Shown: positions 1 through 7,840, counted from the stretch's first letter. The stretch: DNA of 32,668 bases from Candidatus Kuenenia stuttgartensis (GCA_945890755.1 CAMDDA010000012.1:1-32668); one strand, 5' to 3'. Program-made: numbers and translations. Notes: a model not told the origin generated them from the letters alone.

Positions 1-6
1 GTGTTC

Positions 7-106
7 GTAGGCCCGTCACTCCGTGACGGGCAGCCCGTTGCCTTCCGTAGGCCCGTCACTCCGTGACGGGCGATTCATACTGCCCGTTGCGGAGCAACGG
101 GCCTAC
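7..106. repeat. Family G REP cluster (GTAG hairpins, inverted pair)
   Basis: Two GTAG tetranucleotides (7-10 and 47-50) each precede a perfect 9-bp hairpin with arms GCCCGTCAC/GTGACGGGC and loop TCC (11-31 and 51-71). A third hairpin in the opposite orientation (82-102; arms GCCCGTTGC/GCAACGGGC, loop GGA) is followed by CTAC (103-106), the reverse complement of GTAG. The stretch 33-41 is the first arm of another inverted unit whose remainder is missing. A hairpin with GTAG at its foot is the known layout of REP sequences handled by RAYT (TnpA-REP) enzymes; no such enzyme is in this window. Confidence 0.85.
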
Positions 107-176
107 GGGCCGACAGGCCCGGCGACACGCGCAGACCCGATTCTGTATAACCCGGGCTCCTCACAGGAAGTCTCTG

Positions 177-1724
177 ATGCGCATGAACTGTCGGCGGTGG
201 TTTTTCTTTGCCGTATTCGTATGGCTGCCGGTGGCGCGGGGGCAGCAGGTGGCGGTGGAGGAGTTCACGCTCCCGAACGGCATGCAGTTTCTGCTCGTGC
301 CGCGGAGCGATCAGCCGAACGTGGTGAGCGCCGGCTGGGTGGCGCGGGTGGGGAGCGTCAACGAGCGGCCCGGGATCACCGGGATCAGCCACTTCTTCGA
401 ACACATGATGTTCAAGGGCACCGACACGATCGGCACCCGCGATCCGGAGAAGGACGCCCGCTACCGGGCCGAGCAGAAGAAGCTTCGCGACGAGATCAAC
501 CGCCTCGTGTGGACCCGGCAGTACGACCGGTTCTTCAAGGGGGAGATCGACGACCCGTGGAATCCTGCAAACGACACCCAGGAACTGCGGGTGCTCCGCG
601 GCAAGCTTGACGCGCTCATCCGTGCCCAGCAGGGCCGCGGCGACGGCGGCCCCGAGGCGGCGACGATCGTCAAGGACGAGTTCGATCAGGTCTACACGAA
701 GGCCGGTGGCAGCGGCATGAACGCCTTCACCACCTACGACCTCACCTGCTACTTCATCACCGTGCCCTCCAACAAGCTCGAGCTCTGGGCATGGATGGAG
801 AGCGATCGGCTCCACGACAGCGTGTTTCGCGAGTTTTACTCCGAGCGCGACGTCGTTCACGAGGAGCGGCGGCTGCGGACGGAGAGCACGCCCACGGGCA
901 AGTTTGAAGAGCAGTTCGACGCGATGTTCTGGGCGTCGAGCGGCTACTCCTGGCCCATCATCGGCTGGCCGAGCGATCTCAACAGCTACACGTTCGAGCA
1001 GGCGCTCGACTACTGGAACATCTACTACCGGCCCGGCAACCTCTGCGGCGTGCTCGTCGGCGACTTCGACCCGAAACAGGCGAAGGAGCTGATCACGACC
1101 TACTTCTCGCGGCTCGACCCCGGCACGCAGTCGCCCCCCCCGGTGGTCACGCTCGAGGTCGGGCAGCTCGCCGAACAGCGGATGAACGCGGCCGGCGACG
1201 TTCCGCCGGCGATCGAGATCCGCTACCACACGGTGCCTGCCGGCCACGCCGACAGCTATCCGCTCGACATGCTCGCCGAGGTGCTCAACGAACGGACGGG
1301 GCGGCTCTATGCGGGCCTCGTCGAAGGGCGAGGCATCGCCTCTTCGGCCCGGGCCATGTCCGACACCCGGAAATACGCGGGGCTCTTCGCGGTCTCGGCT
1401 GAGACCCGCGGCGAGTCCACGCCCGAGCAGCTCGAACAGGCCTGGTATGAGGAGCTGGAGAAGCTCCAGGAAGCCGACCTGCCGGACCGCGAACTGCGGA
1501 AGGTGAAGAACCGCGTGGCCGCTCAGAACTACCGCAAGCTCGAAAACAACATGTCGCTGCTGATCCAGCTGGCATTCGCCGAAGCAGTGCTCGACTGGCG
1601 GGAGATCAACGACGGTCCCGCCAAGTACGAGGCGGTGACGGCGGCCGATATTCGCCGCGTGGCGAACCGCTATTTCGCCCCCACGAATCGCAGCGTCGCA
1701 ACCTACCGACGCGCGTCGAAGTGA
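177..1724 (+). CDS. M16 family zinc metallopeptidase, exported
   Basis: A 515-residue insulinase/pitrilysin-family peptidase, probably secreted or periplasmic, where such enzymes degrade peptides. The N-terminus has basic residues, a hydrophobic stretch (about 8-20) and a likely cleavage site near ARG-QQ. The inverted zinc motif HFFEH (His72, Glu75, His76) is intact. About 85 residues separate it from the conserved GGSGMNAFTTYDLT segment, an insertion seen in many bacterial M16 proteins. The third zinc ligand should be a Glu in the FREFYSERDVVHEERR region. The ATG at 177 is chosen because AGGAAG (165-170) lies 6 bases upstream and the signal peptide follows at once; an in-frame upstream extension is unlikely. 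The stop is followed 29 bases later by a second M16 gene, so the two are probably co-transcribed and may form an active/inactive pair. Confidence 0.92.
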   Translation: MRMNCRRWFFFAVFVWLPVARGQQVAVEEFTLPNGMQFLLVPRSDQPNVVSAGWVARVGSVNERPGITGISHFFEHMMFKGTDTIGTRDPEKDARYRAEQKKLRDEINRLVWTRQYDRFFKGEIDDPWNPANDTQELRVLRGKLDALIRAQQGRGDGGPEAATIVKDEFDQVYTKAGGSGMNAFTTYDLTCYFITVPSNKLELWAWMESDRLHDSVFREFYSERDVVHEERRLRTESTPTGKFEEQFDAMFWASSGYSWPIIGWPSDLNSYTFEQALDYWNIYYRPGNLCGVLVGDFDPKQAKELITTYFSRLDPGTQSPPPVVTLEVGQLAEQRMNAAGDVPPAIEIRYHTVPAGHADSYPLDMLAEVLNERTGRLYAGLVEGRGIASSARAMSDTRKYAGLFAVSAETRGESTPEQLEQAWYEELEKLQEADLPDRELRKVKNRVAAQNYRKLENNMSLLIQLAFAEAVLDWREINDGPAKYEAVTAADIRRVANRYFAPTNRSVATYRRASK

Positions 1725-1753
1725 CGGCCGCAGCCCCAGCAGGAACACCCATC

Positions 1754-3448
1754 ATGAAGCATCGCCTCTCGATCGCGCGTCTCACCTCATCCAAGCCCCC
1801 ATGCGCAAGCAGGGGGATCAAACCGCGTTCCACCCCGATCATCCCTCGGCTTGCGCCTGGGGCCTTGGATGAACGAGGTGTCGGCCCCGCGGCCTGGTGC
1901 TTCCTCGGAATCTGCCTGCTCGCCTCGTGCTCCGCCCCGGTGGCGACGCCCCCGGAGAAGCCGAAGCCCGTCGCCACCGCTCCTGCAGCGAGTGAACAGC
2001 CGGCGTCAGCCGCTGCCGCGCCGGCCGCCGCCCTCGCAGACAGGCCGGAGAAGATCGCGTTCAAGCCGCTGGCCTACGAGCCGCCTGCTGCGGCCGATTT
2101 CCGGCACGTGCTGCCCGACGGCACGGTCGTGTACCTCGCGCCGTCGCGCGAGTTTCCGCTCGTGAATCTCTCGATCACGTTCAAAGGCGGCGCGTCACTC
2201 GATCCCGCCGACACGCCGGGCCTCGCAGCCCTCACGGCTCGGATGGTCCGCGAAGGGGGCACGGCGAAGCTGCCGCCAGCCGAGCTCGACGAGACGCTCG
2301 ACTTCCTCGCCACGGAGGCGTCGGTCTCGGCCAATGAGACCTTCACCACGGCCACGCTCAATTCCCTGAAATCCAACTTCGACGAGAGCCTCGCACTGTT
2401 TCTCGACATGCTCCGCACGCCCCGATTCGATCAGGGCCGGCTCGACACGGCGAAGGCCCGGGCCATCGAGGGGCTCAAGCAGCGGAACGACGACGCCGCG
2501 TCGATCCTGTCGCGCGAGTGGAAGCGGCTCGTCTACGGCACCGAGCACTTCGAATCGGCGGAGCCGACCGGTGCGAGCGTGGAGGCGGTGTCCCGTGACC
2601 GGCTCACGGAAATGCATGGCCGGATTTTCCATCCCGGCAACGCCATCGTCGCGGTATCGGGTGACTTCGAGCCACGCGAGATGCTCACCACACTCGAGAA
2701 GGCCCTCACGGGCTGGGAGCGGGGGAGCGTGGCTGCGGATCCCGTGCCACCGACGGCGACGCTCGAGCCCGGTCTCTATCACGTGCCCAAGGAGATCCCG
2801 CAGGGCAAGGTCCTGCTCGGCTGCCGCTCGATCGAGCGCGACGACCCCGATGCGATCCCGCTCCTCCTGCTCAACGAGATTCTCGGGGCCGGCGGGTTCA
2901 CCAGCCGCCTGATGCAGCAGGTGCGGAGCAACGAGGGACTTGCCTATTCGGTGCGATCGACGATCACGCCGCGGGTGACGTATCCCGGCGACTTCCGCGC
3001 GGGCTTCGAGAGCAAGAACGCCACGGTCGCCCTGGCGACGAAGATCGTGATGGATGAGATCCGCAAGGTGCGCGACGAACTGGTGACCGACGACGAATTG
3101 GAGACGGCGAAGCGGGGCCTGATCGAGACATTCCCCCGACAGTTCGAAAGCAAGCCGCAGATGCTCCGCGTGTTCGTCAACGACGAATGGACGAGCCGGC
3201 CGCAGGACTTCTGGAAGACGTTCCGCGGCAAAGTGGACGCCGTGACCCGCGAAGACCTGCAGCGGGTGGCCCGCAAGCACCTCGACCCGGAGAAGATGGC
3301 GATCCTGGTGGTGGGCGACTGGGACGAGATCGCCGCGGGCGACCTCGACAAACGAGCCACGATGAACGACTTCTTCGGCGGCGAGGTGCGGCACCTCCCG
3401 CTCCGCGACCCGCTCACGCTCGAGCCGCTGGCTCCATCCAAGCCCTGA
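1754..3448 (+). CDS. M16-like peptidase homologue, lipoprotein, lacks zinc motif
   Basis: A 564-residue M16-family protein and partner of the preceding gene. Where HxxEH is expected (after FKGGASLDPADTPG) it reads LAALTARMVREGGT, so the zinc site is absent. It keeps the C-terminal M16 hallmark GGFTSRLMQQVRSNEGLAYS, which in paired M16 systems helps bind substrate. A lipobox (LLASC) follows a hydrophobic stretch, predicting a lipid-anchored protein. The ATG at 1754 is preceded by AGGA with 9-base spacing; a GTG at 1721 overlapping the upstream stop is an alternative. Two oddities are visible: an 82-bp family P palindrome (1789-1870) encodes residues 12-39 between the basic N-terminus and the hydrophobic core, and the stop codon (3446-3448) lies inside another family P copy, so the last residues APSKP are probably repeat-derived. 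Confidence 0.88.
   Translation: MKHRLSIARLTSSKPPCASRGIKPRSTPIIPRLAPGALDERGVGPAAWCFLGICLLASCSAPVATPPEKPKPVATAPAASEQPASAAAAPAAALADRPEKIAFKPLAYEPPAAADFRHVLPDGTVVYLAPSREFPLVNLSITFKGGASLDPADTPGLAALTARMVREGGTAKLPPAELDETLDFLATEASVSANETFTTATLNSLKSNFDESLALFLDMLRTPRFDQGRLDTAKARAIEGLKQRNDDAASILSREWKRLVYGTEHFESAEPTGASVEAVSRDRLTEMHGRIFHPGNAIVAVSGDFEPREMLTTLEKALTGWERGSVAADPVPPTATLEPGLYHVPKEIPQGKVLLGCRSIERDDPDAIPLLLLNEILGAGGFTSRLMQQVRSNEGLAYSVRSTITPRVTYPGDFRAGFESKNATVALATKIVMDEIRKVRDELVTDDELETAKRGLIETFPRQFESKPQMLRVFVNDEWTSRPQDFWKTFRGKVDAVTREDLQRVARKHLDPEKMAILVVGDWDEIAAGDLDKRATMNDFFGGEVRHLPLRDPLTLEPLAPSKP
1789..1870. repeat. Family P palindrome inside a coding sequence
   Basis: The left arm begins ATCCAAGCCCCC and ends GGGGGATC (1789-1819). 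The right arm begins GATC (1837) and ends CTTGGAT (1870). The arms are imperfect reverse complements around a 17-base centre. Other copies have ATACAAG/CTTGTAT ends; here both ends changed together to ATCCAAG/CTTGGAT, so pairing is kept. The copy is translated in frame as part of the M16-like lipoprotein. Confidence 0.85.
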
Positions 3449-3512
3449 GCACAAGCGACGGGATCCCCCGGCTTGCGCCTGGGGGCTTCTATGCGCTCGA
3501 TCCCCCGGCTTG
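3436..3512. repeat. Family P palindrome plus a half copy
   Basis: A full element runs from ATCCAAGCCC (3436) to CTTCTAT (3492), with the two arms meeting near 3460 without the usual spacer. A second half copy (GATCCCCCGGCTTG, 3499-3512) follows directly. The TGA that ends the second M16 gene lies within the left arm, and the half copy ends exactly where the EF-hand remnant begins. Confidence 0.8.
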
Positions 3513-3655
3513 CCGACGGCGACGGCAAGCTCGATCGCACCGAGTTCGAATCGTTCGCCAAGGACTTCCACGAGCGGCGGCGCGGCGGGACAGGGGGCGG
3601 CGGGACAGGGGGTGCGGGCGGCGAACGTCCCCAGCGGCCGCAACGCCCCGAGTGA
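3491..3655 (+). pseudogene. EF-hand protein remnant
   Basis: The short frame reads MRSIPRLADGDGKLDRTEFE and then a Gly/Arg-rich tail ending GGERPQRPQRPE. ADGDGKLDRTEF matches positions 2-12 of an EF-hand calcium loop (Asp3, Asp5, Gly6, Glu12), but loop position 1, normally Asp, is Leu. The residues before it (IPRL) are encoded by family P sequence. The Gly-rich, basic ending resembles the C-termini of small exported EF-hand proteins of Planctomycetes. I read this as the last calcium loop and tail of a gene whose 5' part was lost at the repeat. It has no signal peptide or convincing ribosome-binding site, so expression is doubtful. Confidence 0.5.
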
Positions 3656-3697
3656 GCCATTTTGGGCGGCGGCATGGCGGCGGCCCGCAGGCGACGT

Positions 3698-4798
3698 ATG
3701 CTCGCCTGGATGCCACACGCTGTCGCCGATTCACTCCCCGCCCGACCGGCCGAAGCCCATGCGCTGGCCGTCGCCCGCAGCCTGCCGGGCACGCGGATCG
3801 TCTGCACCACCACCGGCCGGGCGCAGGCAGCCCATGCGTTGGCTGTCGAGCGGCCCGACGCCAGCGTCGTCGCCTGGTTCCTCGACCTGCATCCGTGCGA
3901 TGCGGCGCGGGCCTCGTGGAGTCCGTCGCCGTCGAACCTCCGCGCCACCTGCGTGGCCGACATGCCGCCGGGGCCCTACGACCTCGCGGTCGTGCCGCTC
4001 TCGAAAGACGGCGAGACGGAGTTGACCCGCGAAATCCTCCAGCAGGCGCTCGTGAACCTCGCCATCGGCGGCCGGCTCGTGGCGGCCATCGACAATCCGC
4101 ACGACAAGTGGCTCCGCGAGCAGCTGGCCGAAACGGGCGAGACCGTCCGCGTGCGGCCCGAGACGGATGCTGACTCGAGGAGGGGGCCGAAGCCGCGGAC
4201 GATCGCCTACATCGTCGAGAAGACGCGTGAGCCGGCGAAAGTTCGTGACTTCTCGTGCGAGGTCGTGTTTCGGGACCGCGACCGGCTGCTGACGGCTCGC
4301 ACCCGGCCGGGCGTCTTCGCACACCGCCGCATCGATCCGGCCGCGCGGCATCTGCTCAACGCCGTGGACGTGGCCGCGGAGACCCGCGTGCTCGACGTCG
4401 GCTGCGGCAGCGGCTGCGTGGCCCTCGGCATTGCAGCCCGTGATCCGAAAGTGCGGGTGCACGCCTTTGATTCCGCCGCCAGGGCCGTGGAATGCACCCG
4501 CTGGGCCGCCGAGCACAACGGCCTCACGAATCTCACGGTGGCGCTCGAGGCGGAGGGGCATGTACCGGAGCCGGGCACGTGGGATCTCGCCCTGGCCAAC
4601 CCGCCGTACTACTCCGACTTCCGACTCGCGGAGTTGTTCGTCGAGTCAGCCCGCCTGGCACTCGCGCCGGGGGGCACGCTGCTCGTGGTCACGAAGCAGC
4701 CCACGTGGTACGTCGAGCACCTGCCGCAGATGTGGACGAACGTCGCCCGCGAGGAGGTGAAAGGGTATCACCTCATCGAAGCGGTCCGGCCCGGTTGA
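3698..4798 (+). CDS. RsmC/RlmG-like class I SAM-dependent methyltransferase
   Basis: About 366 residues with the two-part layout of RsmC-type rRNA guanine-N2 methyltransferases: a degenerate methyltransferase-like N-terminal half and a catalytic C-terminal half. The catalytic half starts at GVFAHRRIDPAARHLL, has the SAM-binding motif VLDVGCGSGCVAL and the target-base motif LANPPYYSDF (NPPY). Family knowledge suggests m2G methylation of 16S or 23S rRNA; the exact target cannot be read from sequence. The start is uncertain: ATGs at 3674, 3698 and 3710 and a TTG at 3662 are in frame, and only a weak AGG lies before 3698. It converges with the decarboxylase gene across a tandem REP array. Confidence 0.8.
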   Translation: MLAWMPHAVADSLPARPAEAHALAVARSLPGTRIVCTTTGRAQAAHALAVERPDASVVAWFLDLHPCDAARASWSPSPSNLRATCVADMPPGPYDLAVVPLSKDGETELTREILQQALVNLAIGGRLVAAIDNPHDKWLREQLAETGETVRVRPETDADSRRGPKPRTIAYIVEKTREPAKVRDFSCEVVFRDRDRLLTARTRPGVFAHRRIDPAARHLLNAVDVAAETRVLDVGCGSGCVALGIAARDPKVRVHAFDSAARAVECTRWAAEHNGLTNLTVALEAEGHVPEPGTWDLALANPPYYSDFRLAELFVESARLALAPGGTLLVVTKQPTWYVEHLPQMWTNVAREEVKGYHLIEAVRPG

Positions 4799-4805
4799 GC
4801 GGCCC

Positions 4806-4961
4806 GTAGGCCTGTTGCTCCGCAACGGGCTTGCTGAGTTCGTAGGCCTGTTGCTCCGCAACGGGCTTGCTGGGCGCGTAGGCCTGTTGCTCCGCAACGG
4901 GCTTGCTGAGTTCGTAGGCCTGTTGCTCCGCAACGGGCTTGCCCGTCACTCCGTGACGGGC
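4806..4961. repeat. Family G tandem REP array, 36-bp period
   Basis: GTAG starts at 4806, 4842, 4878 and 4914, an exact 36-bp period. Each is followed by a hairpin with arms CCTGTTGC/GCAACGGG (one G-T wobble) and loop TCC, then a spacer. A hairpin of the CAC/GTG variant (4941-4961) closes the array. It fills the 177-bp gap between two convergent genes and could form stacked hairpins in transcripts from both sides, so it may also act as a transcript end or 3' stabiliser. Confidence 0.9.
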
Positions 4962-4975
4962 CTCCAAGAGACGCG

Positions 4976-6109
4976 TCACTGATTCACGTGGATCACCTTC
5001 GCCGGCGGGAAGCCGTTGAAGTGTGTGCTGCTCGCCGCGGAATAGGCGCCGATGTTCTCGCTGTAGAGATACTCGCCGATCTCGAGGTCGGGCAGTTGCT
5101 CCGCGAGGCTGATCGTGTCGAGCGCGTCGCAGGTGGGGCCGAAGACGGCGCAGATCTGCGTCGCCCCCTTCTTGAAGCTCTTCAAGTGGTAGGTGCAGTG
5201 GTCGAAGATCACGCCCGAGTAGGTGTGGTAGACGCCGTCGTCGACGTAATACGACAGCTTCTCGTTCCGCACCGCCTTGCCGATGATCTTGCAGACGGCA
5301 GTGCCGGCAGAGGCCACGAGGAACCGGCCCGGCTCGGCGAGGATCTCGATCGACTTCGGGAACAGCCGGTCGATCTCGTGGTTGATCTTCTTCGCCAGCG
5401 CCGAGAACTTCGGCACCGACGCATCGTAGGCCGCGGGAAAGCCGCCGCCGATGTCGAGCAGCTTGAGGTCGAAGCCCCGCGACTTGGCCTCGGCGAAGAT
5501 GCCGGCACAGAGATGGAGAGCCTGGATGTAGTTCTCGTGGTTCGTGCACTGGCTGCCGACGTGGAACGACAGCCCCTCCACCACGAGCTTGTGGTCGTGC
5601 GCGCACTGAATGAGATCAACCGCCTCGCCGGGCAGGGCCCCGAACTTGCTCGAGAGCTCGACCATCGAGCCGGTGTTGGGCACCCGGAGCCGCAGGGCGA
5701 GGCCCGCATGGGGCGCGTGCTTCGCGATCTTCTTCACTTCCTCGACGTTGTCGTAGGTCACGAGCGGCTTGTACTTGTCGAGCTCGCGGAGCGTCTCGAT
5801 CGGCTTGATGGGGTTGGCATAGATCACCTTGTCCCAGATGAAGTCCTGCCGCTCCTTCGCGGGGAGCTTCTTGATGTTCTCGTGAACCGTGTGGAACTCT
5901 TGCATGCTCGCCACGTCGAAGCTGCCGCCGAGTTCGTAGAACGTCTTCACGATCGCGGGATCGCTGTTCACCTTCACCGCGTAGTAGATCTGCACCCGCG
6001 GAAAGTGCTTGCGAAACAGGGCGTAGTTCTTCCGCAGTTCGGCATGATCCACGACGAACAGCGGCGTGCCGTGCTTCTTGGCGAGGTCGAGCAGCGTTCT
6101 CTGATTCAT
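4976..6109 (-). CDS. Ornithine/lysine decarboxylase, fold type III PLP enzyme
   Basis: A 377-residue alanine-racemase-fold decarboxylase of the eukaryotic ODC type, making putrescine (or cadaverine) for polyamine synthesis in the cytoplasm. Visible residues are the PLP lysine in YYAVKVNSDP, HVGSQ, the glycine loop LDIGGGFP, AEPGR that binds the PLP phosphate, VDDGVYHTYSG with the substrate-contacting Asp, the active-site Cys in FGPTCDALD, and the C-terminal AASSTHFNGF. These match ornithine decarboxylase better than diaminopimelate or carboxynorspermidine decarboxylase, but lysine use cannot be excluded. The ATG at 6109 has a GGAAGGGG-type ribosome-binding site somewhat upstream. The gene stands alone between a REP array and a 235-bp upstream gap holding a possible promoter. 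Confidence 0.9.
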   Translation of the reverse strand: MNQRTLLDLAKKHGTPLFVVDHAELRKNYALFRKHFPRVQIYYAVKVNSDPAIVKTFYELGGSFDVASMQEFHTVHENIKKLPAKERQDFIWDKVIYANPIKPIETLRELDKYKPLVTYDNVEEVKKIAKHAPHAGLALRLRVPNTGSMVELSSKFGALPGEAVDLIQCAHDHKLVVEGLSFHVGSQCTNHENYIQALHLCAGIFAEAKSRGFDLKLLDIGGGFPAAYDASVPKFSALAKKINHEIDRLFPKSIEILAEPGRFLVASAGTAVCKIIGKAVRNEKLSYYVDDGVYHTYSGVIFDHCTYHLKSFKKGATQICAVFGPTCDALDTISLAEQLPDLEIGEYLYSENIGAYSAASSTHFNGFPPAKVIHVNQ

Positions 6110-6259
6110 CAGTATTCAATCCCCTTCCAAGCCAACGTCGCAGAACGGTGTCGTGGGGCAGCAACTCCGGAACCCGGGGCGTGCCACGAAAGACGGCATC
6201 GAAACCAGGGCACGAACGATGTCTACGCGAATTCTCCGACAATGTTCGGCCGGGTCGCG

Positions 6260-6290
6260 AGTATAGCCGTTTGGGCTTCCAGCCTGACAA
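6260..6290 (-). promoter_or_regulatory. Possible promoter for the decarboxylase gene
   Basis: Read on the minus strand, TTGTCA (6290-6285) and TATACT (6265-6260) each match the sigma-70 consensus at five of six positions. The 19-base spacing is on the long side. This would give a leader of roughly 140 bases before the start at 6109. Planctomycete promoters are poorly defined, so this is tentative. Confidence 0.3.
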
Positions 6291-6344
6291 TCGATCGCCC
6301 GCGCCGCGGATCACCGCCGCTGGGTGTGGCGGCGCCGGGCCATG

Positions 6345-6704
6345 TCAGCGTTGTTGATCACGGCGAAAGTCGATGGCCCGCCGTTCGGCGTCGGCCCAAC
6401 GGCCCGCCTCCGCCAGCGCGATGATCTCCACGTACCATTCGTGCTCTTCGGCACCGATCGCGCCGGCCGCTCGGTCGCGGGCAATGAGGGCCTTCGTCCG
6501 CCCGAGCCGCTCGGGGCTCCGGGTGTTGGCCGCCGTCCGCAGGGCAGCTGAGTAACGCCGATTGGCGAAGTCGATCTGCGGTGCCCGCGGGCGGCAGCCG
6601 GCCACAGCCGCCGTCAACACCAACACGAGCGCCAGCGACAGGCCACGGGCGACGGGTCGCACCGTGGTCCACTGCGGCCGGATTCCCGGGGATTCAAGGG
6701 GCAT
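6345..6704 (-). CDS. Small lipoprotein of unknown function
   Basis: About 119 residues: a basic N-terminal region, a hydrophobic core (GLSLALVLVLTAAVAGC) with lipobox Cys37, then a charged helical domain rich in Ala, Arg and Glu (RTAANTRSPERLGRTKALIA; WYVEIIALAEAGRWADAERRA). The second half resembles one or two TPR-like helices, but no family is recognised. The ATG at 6704 overlaps the end of the DUF1559 gene by 11 bases, which implies translational coupling; a start at a GTG near 6662, just before the hydrophobic core, is also possible. Placing a small lipoprotein directly after a DUF1559 gene is a common planctomycete arrangement. Confidence 0.7.
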   Translation of the reverse strand: MPLESPGIRPQWTTVRPVARGLSLALVLVLTAAVAGCRPRAPQIDFANRRYSAALRTAANTRSPERLGRTKALIARDRAAGAIGAEEHEWYVEIIALAEAGRWADAERRAIDFRRDQQR

Positions 6705-7686
6705 CTGCCACCGCCTCGCCACCGGCAACACTCGACAGCGCGGCCCAGACGTTCAGGTTGATCGACTCGCCGATGAACCGCACCGCTCCATCGCCGAAGG
6801 CCACATTGCAGCCGCCGCTGTGGTCCGAAAACATCTGGCAGACGTGGGCCATCGGGTCGTTGGGCGGATGGATGACCTCGGCCTCGCCGTCGGCCGGTCC
6901 GCTATGGACGAGCAGGAGCGTGGCGGCTCCGTCAGGCTCGGAGCCGGCGACCGCCGCGAATGTTTCTCCCGGATGGCTCGCGGCGCCGGGCAGCGTTCCC
7001 GCCCACGCCTTCTGCGACAACCGCTGCGAGTGCTCGCCGAGGAACACGGTCTTCGACAGCCCGTCGCTGACCCTCGAGACCCGTAGCCAACTGTTGCGGT
7101 ACAGCGGGCCATTGGCCTTCCCCTCCCATGATTCGAGCGGCTCCGCCCAGGGCTCGGCGTGCCCGGCATTGGCCACGTAGCTCGACCGGCCCAGGACCGC
7201 ACCGCTGGGATGCGGGCTGCCCGCCTCGTCGAGCACCGCGAAGGGCGTGCGCGGCCCGCCATCGGACGGGCAGCGGAAGATCGCCGGCGACTCCGACACG
7301 ACCGGACGGTTCTCGCTCGCCCCGACGCCGGTCCCGGCTGCGGGACGATAGCGGTTGGCGAGGGCCGACTCCTCGAGGTACGTGGCGATCAAGAGCCCCC
7401 AACCCGTGCCGGGGGGCCGGTCGCGGGAGGCGGGATCGACCGGCGACCGGCCAGGCTCCGTGACATAGCCAGCCGGGAGCCGGCGCTGCGCGGATTCATG
7501 CGCCAGGATCGCCACGCCCAGTTGCCGCAGGTTTACGCTGCAGCCGCTCCGCCGAGCCGTCTCCCTTGCCGACTGCACGGCGGGCAGCAGGAGACCGATC
7601 AACGTCCCGATGATCGCGATCACCACGAGCAGCTCCACGAGACTGAACCCGCGAGACCGAACGCCGCAGCCGCCGCTCACCGCCAT
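6694..7686 (-). CDS. DUF1559 domain protein with prepilin-type N-terminus
   Basis: A 330-residue type II pseudopilin-like protein of the large planctomycete DUF1559 family. After a short basic leader it has the prepilin peptidase site and helix GFSLVELLVVIAIIG, then LLLPAVQSARETARR, the usual start of DUF1559. The C-terminus holds the family motif HSGGCNVAFGDGAVRFIGES (H...DG). Such proteins are membrane-anchored and presumably processed by a PilD-like peptidase; their role is not established. The ATG at 7686 has GAGGA with 5-base spacing; the in-frame TTG at 7704 is less likely. The leader immediately upstream is strikingly AT-rich. Confidence 0.93.
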   Translation of the reverse strand: MAVSGGCGVRSRGFSLVELLVVIAIIGTLIGLLLPAVQSARETARRSGCSVNLRQLGVAILAHESAQRRLPAGYVTEPGRSPVDPASRDRPPGTGWGLLIATYLEESALANRYRPAAGTGVGASENRPVVSESPAIFRCPSDGGPRTPFAVLDEAGSPHPSGAVLGRSSYVANAGHAEPWAEPLESWEGKANGPLYRNSWLRVSRVSDGLSKTVFLGEHSQRLSQKAWAGTLPGAASHPGETFAAVAGSEPDGAATLLLVHSGPADGEAEVIHPPNDPMAHVCQMFSDHSGGCNVAFGDGAVRFIGESINLNVWAALSSVAGGEAVADAP

Positions 7687-7695
7687 GAGGATCCT

Positions 7696-7735
7696 CAAAA
7701 ACAAATTTTTGGGTTGCCAAACTCATTTTTTTGGC
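7696..7735 (-). promoter_or_regulatory. AT-rich leader with two inverted repeats before the DUF1559 gene
   Basis: CAAAAA/TTTTTG (7696-7711, 4-base loop) and GCCAAA/TTTGGC (7716-7735, 8-base loop) lie just upstream of the DUF1559 start. The stretch is mostly A and T in a very GC-rich window. It could be an operator, a promoter region or a weakly folded leader RNA; the sequence does not decide. Confidence 0.45.
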
Positions 7736-7840
7736 TCATCAAAATCTAGCCGTCGCCAGTCGCCGGTCAACCCCCGGCGCCGTTGGCGATTCCTGGGGGG
7801 GATGCCAGACTGCGGCCTCGACCATGGAGCCGGTTTCGCA

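Noticed and set aside
4806-4961. CRISPR array
   Set aside because: The 36-bp period is CRISPR-like, but the units are contiguous hairpins with near-identical short spacers, no unique spacers and no cas genes.
7780-7840. Fluoride riboswitch before crcB
   Set aside because: The G-rich sequence here does not match the conserved riboswitch start or its pseudoknot bases.
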